Below are positions 5,530-10,469 of a DNA stretch of 10,469 nucleotides, in pieces. The notes under the pieces are model-generated. The model was not told where the DNA came from. It worked only from the letters and a program-made list of their open reading frames with translations, and made no database searches. Made by a program: the position numbers and the translations under genes. The stretch comes from Gammaproteobacteria bacterium. GTDB lineage: Bacteria > Pseudomonadota > Gammaproteobacteria > Methylococcales > Methylomonadaceae. The number at the start of each line of letters is the position of its first letter. The first letter of the stretch is position 1. The stretch is taken from contig JAJRWJ010000104.1 of NCBI GenBank assembly GCA_024276805.1, positions 1 through 10,469 on the forward strand. Direction: 5' to 3'.

Positions 5530-6175
5530 AACGCTGCCCAAGGAACGCCTGCTGCCATCGCTGCTGGATCGGTTGACCGATGACGATCCGATCAACAGTT
5601 CCATCAGGCGGCAAAAAAAGAAGATCGAGAAGATAGAACGGTCGCTCACGCAGCTGCTGGCCAAGAAAAAGTCTTCCCTGGTGGAGCCAGCGGAGATCAA
5701 CCGGCAGAAGGCGGAACTGCTGCAGCAGTTGGAGAAGGCGCGAGCGCAATACACGGTGCTGGCAGCCTCTGTCTGCTCATTGAAGGAACTGCGCGCCTGT
5801 GTGAAGCGGGATCTGGACTGGCTGCTCAATGCCGGGCAATATGCCCCGCAGGAGGATCTGGAAGACTATCCGGATGTCGCGCATTCGGTATTGAATTACG
5901 GCATGCCGGATCTTACCGGAAAAACCGCATCAGGCTTCGACCTGCTCTATTTGCAGAGGATTCTGAAGCAGGTCATTATCGACTTCGAACCACGCATCAT
6001 CCGTCGTACCCTGGAAGTGCGTCTGATCGCCGATGAAACCATGTTCAACCACAATGCCCTGATGTTTGAGATCGAGGGCGATTTGCATGCCGAGCCGTTG
6101 CCCCTGCATTTGCATCTGCGCACCGAATTCGAACTGGAAAATGGCACTGTTTCGGTTGTGGATTTCCAGAGTTAG
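5522..6175 (+). CDS. tssE: T6SS baseplate protein TssE (gp25-like) with a helical insertion
   Basis: TssE is the gp25-like baseplate wedge protein that starts sheath polymerisation. The start is the GTG at 5522: GGAGGAG (5508-5514) sits 7 bases before it and the protein then begins ARTLPKERLLPSLLDRLTDD, the family N-terminus. The gp25 core follows from about residue 86: SLKELRACVKRDLDWLLN, YPDVAHSVLNYGMPDLTG (116-133) and the signature FEPR (155-158), then the C-terminal strands. Between the two parts, residues 28-82 are Lys/Glu/Gln-rich with heptad-like spacing (I35, I38, L42, L45, and L66, L70, A73, Y77, L80) broken near P56. That suggests a helical hairpin or coiled coil. The total of 217 residues is long for TssE (about 130-180 from memory). 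The start lies inside tagJ, so translation is probably coupled. Identity is secure; the role of the insertion is unknown. Confidence 0.95.
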   Translation: MARTLPKERLLPSLLDRLTDDDPINSSIRRQKKKIEKIERSLTQLLAKKKSSLVEPAEINRQKAELLQQLEKARAQYTVLAASVCSLKELRACVKRDLDWLLNAGQYAPQEDLEDYPDVAHSVLNYGMPDLTGKTASGFDLLYLQRILKQVIIDFEPRIIRRTLEVRLIADETMFNHNALMFEIEGDLHAEPLPLHLHLRTEFELENGTVSVVDFQS

Positions 6176-6187
6176 TGTGAATCGCCA

Positions 6188-8062
6188 ATGAATCCGCGCC
6201 TGCTCGAACACTACCATAGGGAATTGCAGTTTGTCCGGGAAATGGGTGCTGAATTCGCCCAGCGCTATCCGAAAATTGCCGCGGGACTGGATCTGGGTGG
6301 TACGGACTGCGCCGATCCCTATGTGGAAAGGCTGCTGGAGAGCTTCGCTTTTTTGACCGCGCGCATCCAGTTGAAAATGGAGGCGGAGTTTCCCCGCTTC
6401 ACCCAGCATCTGCTGGAGATGGTCTATCCGCACTATCTGGCGCCACTGCCGGCAATGACCGTGGTACAGTTCCAGCCGGATCTGAAGGGAGGGGTCACCG
6501 AAGAGGGCTTTGCCTTGCCCCGGCATACCCGGCTGCGCAGCAATGCCACGACCCGAGGCAGGGCAAAGTGCCAGTTTCTGACTGCCCATGAATTGATGCT
6601 GTGGCCATTGCGCCTCGCCGAAGCCGAATATCTGCCCCTGGGCGAGGCCCTTCGCCATGTAAAGCCCGGACAGTCCGGCGTCAAGGCGGCGCTGCGTCTC
6701 CGCCTGGAAAGCGTCGCCGATATCCTGGTGCAGCAATTGCCGCTGCAGCACCTGCCCATCTATCTACACGGCAGCGGCGAGTTGCCCATGCAACTGCATG
6801 AATTGATCATGGGCCATGCGCTGGGAATCACTGTCCAGCAGGCCGGGAAAAATCCGCTATGGCGGGAGTATCTGCATAAAGGATCCATCGTTGAATTGGG
6901 TTATACGCAGGAGCAGGCGCTGCTGCCTTACACGCCGGCTTCCTTCAACGGCTATCGGCTGCTGCAGGAATATTTCGCCCTGCCGCAACGCTTTTTGTTT
7001 TTTCAGCTGAGTGATCTGCAGCCGGCATTGCGGCGTTGTGACGACACGGCGGTGGAAATCATCATTCTTCTGGACAAGGCGCAGGACGACCTGGAGGATC
7101 TGCTCGGCAAGGACAATTTTGCCCTGTATTGCACACCGGCGATCAATCTTTTTCCGAAGCGGGCGGACCGTATTCATCTCAGCCACCGCAGTACCGAATA
7201 TCATCTGGTGGTCGACAAGACCCGGCAAAGCGATTATGAAGTGCATAGCGTCACCGATGTGGTCGGCTTTGGCGCCGGGTCCACGCCGGAGCAGCAATTC
7301 AAGCCCTTTTACTGCAACTGGCAGGAGACGGATAGCAAGGGTGATTTTGCCTACTATACGATCAGACGTCAGCCGGCACTGGAGTCATCCAGCATCAGCC
7401 GCAGCAAACTGAAGGCGGACTATCTGGGCAGCGAGGTTTTCATTTCTTTGGTGGATGGCAGTGAAGCGCCTTACAATACCGATCTGAAGCAGTTGGGCAT
7501 CAGCACCCTGTGCACCAACCGCGATTTGCCGATGCTGATGATGACCGGCGAGGGACCCACCGATTTCACACTGGAAATCGGCGCCCCGGTGGATGCGGTG
7601 CGTTGTCTGACCGGTCCGGCCGACCCCAAGCCCAGTCATGCCGAGGGGGAGTATGCCTGGCGGCTGATCAATCAGTTGTCCTTGAATTACCTGAGTGTCC
7701 TGAACAGCAGCGCCGGTCAGGGCGCCAGCGCCCTGCGGGACATGCTGCGCCTGTACGGCGATTTTGCCGAACCGGCGATAGCCAAACAGATCGATGGCCT
7801 GTTGACGGTCGACAGCCATCCGGTGGTGATGCGTCTGCCGATACCCGGACCCATGAGTTTCGGTCGGGGCATGGAAATCACCCTGACCTTCGATGAATCC
7901 GGGTTCGAGGGCGCCGGCGCGTTTCTGCTGGGGGCGGTGCTGGAACGGTTTTTCAGTAAATACGTGTCACTGAACAGTTTTGCCCGGACGATAGTGAAAA
8001 CCAGGCAGCGGGGGGAGATAATGCGATGGCCGGTCAGGACCGGAACCAGAACCCTGATTTGA
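6188..8062 (+). CDS. tssF: T6SS baseplate protein TssF (ImpG/VasA)
   Basis: The 624-residue protein is the large baseplate wedge subunit, which with two partners' worth of TssF and one TssG forms each wedge arm around VgrG. The N-terminus is textbook for the family: LLEHYHRELQFVREMGAEFA, then DPYVERLLESFAFLTARI (43-60), PRFTQHLLEMVYPHYLAPLPAM. Downstream are conserved blocks such as YRLLQEYFALPQRFLFF, INLFPKRADRI and, near the C-terminus, FGRGMEITLTFDE and LLGAVLERFFSKYVSLNSF. Length is normal (about 600-630). It starts 12 bases after tssE with no obvious Shine-Dalgarno, so it may depend on translation of tssE. Its last 37 bases overlap tssG in another frame. No membrane segment or odd composition is evident. 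Confidence 0.97.
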   Translation: MNPRLLEHYHRELQFVREMGAEFAQRYPKIAAGLDLGGTDCADPYVERLLESFAFLTARIQLKMEAEFPRFTQHLLEMVYPHYLAPLPAMTVVQFQPDLKGGVTEEGFALPRHTRLRSNATTRGRAKCQFLTAHELMLWPLRLAEAEYLPLGEALRHVKPGQSGVKAALRLRLESVADILVQQLPLQHLPIYLHGSGELPMQLHELIMGHALGITVQQAGKNPLWREYLHKGSIVELGYTQEQALLPYTPASFNGYRLLQEYFALPQRFLFFQLSDLQPALRRCDDTAVEIIILLDKAQDDLEDLLGKDNFALYCTPAINLFPKRADRIHLSHRSTEYHLVVDKTRQSDYEVHSVTDVVGFGAGSTPEQQFKPFYCNWQETDSKGDFAYYTIRRQPALESSSISRSKLKADYLGSEVFISLVDGSEAPYNTDLKQLGISTLCTNRDLPMLMMTGEGPTDFTLEIGAPVDAVRCLTGPADPKPSHAEGEYAWRLINQLSLNYLSVLNSSAGQGASALRDMLRLYGDFAEPAIAKQIDGLLTVDSHPVVMRLPIPGPMSFGRGMEITLTFDESGFEGAGAFLLGAVLERFFSKYVSLNSFARTIVKTRQRGEIMRWPVRTGTRTLI

Positions 8063-9054
8063 CGCTGGAAGCCCAGCTGACGCAGGAGCCCTGGCATTTT
8101 GGCTTCTATGAGGCGCTGCGCCAGTTGGAGTGCCGGTATCGTGATCATGCGCGTATCGGTTATGCGGCACGGCCTGTCGATGACGCGGTGCGTTTCGGGC
8201 AGACCGCCAGTCTGCAGTTTGCCCCTGCGACCCTGGCTGGATTTACACCGAAAAGCCAGGATTTGCCGCGCCTGTCGGTATACTTTTTTGGCATGTTCGG
8301 GCCTAATGGACCGTTGCCGCTGCATCTTACCGAATATGTGCGCAACCGGGTGCGCAATGCCAAGGATACGGCACTGGCGGATTTTCTCGATCTTTTTCAT
8401 CACCGGTTGCTGAGTCTGTTTTACCGCGCCTGGGCGGACAAGGAACCGACTGTGCAGATGGATCGCCCGGAGCAGGACCGCTTCGCCTTCTATGTGGGTT
8501 CGATGCTGGGCGTGGGGGAGACGTCGCTGCGTGAGCGGGATGCCATGCCCGATCACGCCAAGCTGCATTTTGCCGCGCATCTGGGCTGCCATACCCGGCA
8601 TGCCGAGGGGCTGGCATCGATATTGGGTGCTTTTTTCCACATGCCCATCGAAATTCAGGAATTCGTCGGCGAATGGCTGGAGATGCCCGAAGACAGTTAT
8701 TGCTACCTGGACGCCTCCGACGCCACCACCGGGCAGCTGGGCGTCTCGGCAATGATCGGCACCCGCAGCTGGCAGTGCCAGCATAAATTCCGCATCGTTC
8801 TGGGGCCGGTTTCGTTGTCCAGGTACTCCAGTCTGCTGCCCGGCGGAGACAGCAGCAAACGTCTGGTGGCGATCGTCAGGAACTACATCGGCTTCGAATT
8901 GAACTGGGATGTGAATCTGGTTTTGCAGAAACAGGAGGTGCCGCCAGTGAGGCTCGGTGAGTATGGGCAGCTGGGCTGGACAAGCTGGTTGCAAGGTGGT
9001 AAAAGAACAACTGATGCAAACGATTTGTATCTCAATTCGGAGGATATGGCATGA
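8026..9054 (+). CDS. tssG: T6SS baseplate protein TssG (ImpH/VasB)
   Basis: The 342-residue protein is the TssG wedge subunit, which binds TssF and TssE and contacts the TssK adaptors. Family features are HFGFYEALRQLE (24-35), the IGYAARPVDDAVRFGQ block, LPRLSVYFFGMFGPNGPLPLHLTEYVRNR, and the C-terminal LGEYGQLGWTSWLQGG. The length is normal. The ATG at 8026 is supported by GGAG (8014-8017) 8 bases upstream and lies inside the tssF reading frame. The stop TGA at 9052-9054 overlaps the clpV ATG (ATGA). Both overlaps point to one tightly coupled translation unit from tssF to clpV. The reading frame is intact. Confidence 0.97.
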   Translation: MAGQDRNQNPDLTLEAQLTQEPWHFGFYEALRQLECRYRDHARIGYAARPVDDAVRFGQTASLQFAPATLAGFTPKSQDLPRLSVYFFGMFGPNGPLPLHLTEYVRNRVRNAKDTALADFLDLFHHRLLSLFYRAWADKEPTVQMDRPEQDRFAFYVGSMLGVGETSLRERDAMPDHAKLHFAAHLGCHTRHAEGLASILGAFFHMPIEIQEFVGEWLEMPEDSYCYLDASDATTGQLGVSAMIGTRSWQCQHKFRIVLGPVSLSRYSSLLPGGDSSKRLVAIVRNYIGFELNWDVNLVLQKQEVPPVRLGEYGQLGWTSWLQGGKRTTDANDLYLNSEDMA

Positions 9055-10469
9055 CTGAAATCAGCCGCACGGCGCTGTTTGGCAAACTCAACAATCTGGC
9101 CTACAAAGGCATCGAGAGCGCCACGGTTTTTTGTAAAATGCGCGGCAACCCGTATGTGGAGCTGGTGCACTGGCTGCATCAGATCCTGCAGCTGCAGGAT
9201 TCCGACCTGCATCGTATCATCAAGAGATTCGAACTCAATCCTTCCCATCTGGCGCGCGACTTCACCGATGCGCTGGACAGGCTGCCGGCCGGTGCCACTT
9301 CCATTACCGATCTCTCCTCGCATGTCGAGCAGGCAGTGGAGCAGGGCTGGCTGTATGCCAGCCTGAAGTACGGCAGCAGCCAGGTGCGCACCGGGCATTT
9401 GCTTCTCGGGGTGGTCAAGTCCTCTGATTTACGCAACAACCTGTACGCCATCTCCAGCCAGTTCAAAAGAATCAACGCCGATACGCTGCTGGATGAATTA
9501 GACAATATCGTCACCGGTTCTCCGGAAGACGCCATGACCGCCCATGATGGCAGCCAGCTGGCCGGTGCAGCGGCGCCTGGCGAGGCATCGGGTGCGATGC
9601 CGCCGGCGCAGATGGGCAAGCAGAAGGCCCTGCAGCAGTTTTCCGTCGATCTGACCGAAGCGGCGCGCAAGGGTGATGTCGACCCGATCGTCGGCCGCGA
9701 CGACGAAATCAGGCAGATCATCGACATTCTGATGCGCCGTCGGCAGAACAATCCCATTCTCACCGGCGAGGCCGGTGTCGGCAAGACCGCGGTGGTGGAA
9801 GGTTTCGCCCAGCGTATTGCCGCCGGCGATGTGCCGCCGCCCTTGCAGAATGTCAGCATCCGCACGCTGGATCTGGGCCTGCTGCAGGCAGGCGCCAGCA
9901 TGAAAGGTGAATTCGAGAACCGGCTGCGCCAGGTGATCGAAGAGGTCCAGGCATCGGAGAAGCCGATCATCCTGTTTATCGACGAGGCGCATACCCTGAT
10001 CGGCGCCGGCGGCGCGGCTGGCTCAGGGGATGCCGCCAATCTGCTCAAGCCGGCGCTGGCGCGCGGTACACTGCGCACCATTGCCGCCACGACCTGGGCC
10101 GAATACAAGAAATATTTCGAAAAGGACCCGGCCTTGACGCGGCGCTTCCAGGTGGTCAAGATCGATGAGCCCACCGAAGACAGGGCAATCATGATGATGC
10201 GCGGTGTTGCCTCGGTGATGGAAAAGCATCATCAGGTGCTGCTGCTGGATGAGGCGCTGGAGGATTCGGTGAAGCTCTCACATCGTTATATTCCCGACCG
10301 GCAGCTGCCGGACAAGTCGGTCAGTGTGCTGGATACCGCCTGCGCCCGGGTCGCGATCAGTCAGTGCGCAGTACCTGCGGAAGTGGATGACTGCCGCAGA
10401 AGCATCGAGGCGCTGCAGGTGGAAACGGATATTATCGAACGGGAAACGGCAGTCGGTGTGGATACCACG
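9051..10469 (+). CDS. clpV: T6SS sheath-disassembly AAA+ ATPase ClpV (TssH), N-terminal half, cut by window edge
   Basis: The frame is open for 473 codons from the ATG at 9051 to the edge; a full ClpV is about 850-900 residues, so the second ATPase domain is missing. GGAGG (9039-9043) is 7 bases before the start. The Clp N-terminal domain occupies about residues 1-155 (ALFGKLNNLAYKGIESAT, RTGHLLLGVV), followed by an Ala/Gly/Pro-rich linker (about 165-195). The first AAA+ domain shows GDVDPIVGRDDEIRQ, Walker A GEAGVGKT (239-246, Lys245), pore-loop region KGEFENR, Walker B LFIDEAH (Asp311, Glu312) and LTRRFQ with Arg364/365. The middle domain begins near the edge. ClpV threads sheath subunits through its hexameric pore to recycle contracted TssBC. 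The N-terminal domain, together with TagJ, places it in the ClpV1-like class, distinguishing it from general chaperone ClpB by context and linker. Confidence 0.96.
   Translation, partial: MTEISRTALFGKLNNLAYKGIESATVFCKMRGNPYVELVHWLHQILQLQDSDLHRIIKRFELNPSHLARDFTDALDRLPAGATSITDLSSHVEQAVEQGWLYASLKYGSSQVRTGHLLLGVVKSSDLRNNLYAISSQFKRINADTLLDELDNIVTGSPEDAMTAHDGSQLAGAAAPGEASGAMPPAQMGKQKALQQFSVDLTEAARKGDVDPIVGRDDEIRQIIDILMRRRQNNPILTGEAGVGKTAVVEGFAQRIAAGDVPPPLQNVSIRTLDLGLLQAGASMKGEFENRLRQVIEEVQASEKPIILFIDEAHTLIGAGGAAGSGDAANLLKPALARGTLRTIAATTWAEYKKYFEKDPALTRRFQVVKIDEPTEDRAIMMMRGVASVMEKHHQVLLLDEALEDSVKLSHRYIPDRQLPDKSVSVLDTACARVAISQCAVPAEVDDCRRSIEALQVETDIIERETAVGVDTT

Noticed and set aside
4672..5829. Long minus-strand open frame (385 codons) opposite tagJ/tssE
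   Set aside because: It is antisense to two clear T6SS genes and its translation has low-complexity, shadow-like composition with no recognisable domain.
7717..8994. Long minus-strand open frame (425 codons) opposite tssF/tssG
   Set aside because: Antisense to strongly conserved TssF and TssG coding sequence; no ribosome site or domain seen.
9179..10192. Minus-strand open frame (337 codons) opposite clpV
   Set aside because: Ser/Arg/Ala-rich shadow of the clpV frame; the sense strand shows Walker A and B motifs in the right order.
1..10469. Insertion sequence, tRNA, CRISPR array or non-T6SS cargo gene inside the cluster
   Set aside because: No terminal inverted repeats, transposase motifs, cloverleaf or spaced repeats were seen; every sizeable coding frame is accounted for by a T6SS gene.

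Overview
The window holds most of one type VI secretion system (T6SS) structural cluster: a contractile, phage-tail-like injection machine. It has a divergent layout. A gene for an FHA-domain protein (fha/tagH) runs leftward off the left edge. Eight complete genes plus one cut by the right edge run rightward: tssA, tssB, tssC, hcp (tssD), tagJ, tssE, tssF, tssG and clpV (tssH). This order, including the divergent fha gene, the presence of tagJ and hcp between tssC and tagJ, matches what I remember of the Pseudomonas aeruginosa HSI-1 locus (fha1 / tssA1-B1-C1-hcp1-tagJ1-tssE1-F1-G1-clpV1). The protein sequences and moderate GC content (roughly mid-50s by eye) suggest a gammaproteobacterium or relative. 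I cannot name a genus from the sequence.

Layout. Positions 1-362 (minus) are the N-terminal FHA domain of the fha gene. Positions 363-752 are a fairly AT-rich divergent control region with no convincing protein gene. It contains overlapping palindromes, an 11-base direct repeat, a GC-rich hairpin followed by four T, and two GGATG motifs just before tssA. tssA follows. A 139-base gap with another hairpin/T-run separates it from tssB and tssC, which lie 2 bases apart. A 146-base gap with a strong stem-loop separates tssC from hcp. tagJ follows after 80 bases. From tagJ onward the genes are packed: tagJ/tssE overlap by 8 bases, tssE/tssF are 12 bases apart, tssF/tssG overlap by 37 bases and tssG/clpV overlap by 4 bases.

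How the genes work together. TssB and TssC form the contractile sheath, Hcp the inner tube, and TssE, TssF and TssG the baseplate (with TssK, not in the window). TssA organises priming and polymerisation. ClpV disassembles contracted sheath, and TagJ is an accessory that links sheath and ClpV in the HSI-1-like class. The FHA protein probably reads threonine phosphorylation in a post-translational switch. The membrane complex (TssJ, L, M), TssK, VgrG and effectors are not here and presumably flank the window.

The system itself is well known. The most unusual protein feature is TssE, which carries an apparent charged helical-hairpin insertion of about 55 residues between its N-terminal segment and the gp25-like core. 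The other points of interest are RNA-level signals: candidate CsrA/RsmA motifs before tssA, and hairpins that could set unequal expression of tssA, tssBC and hcp.
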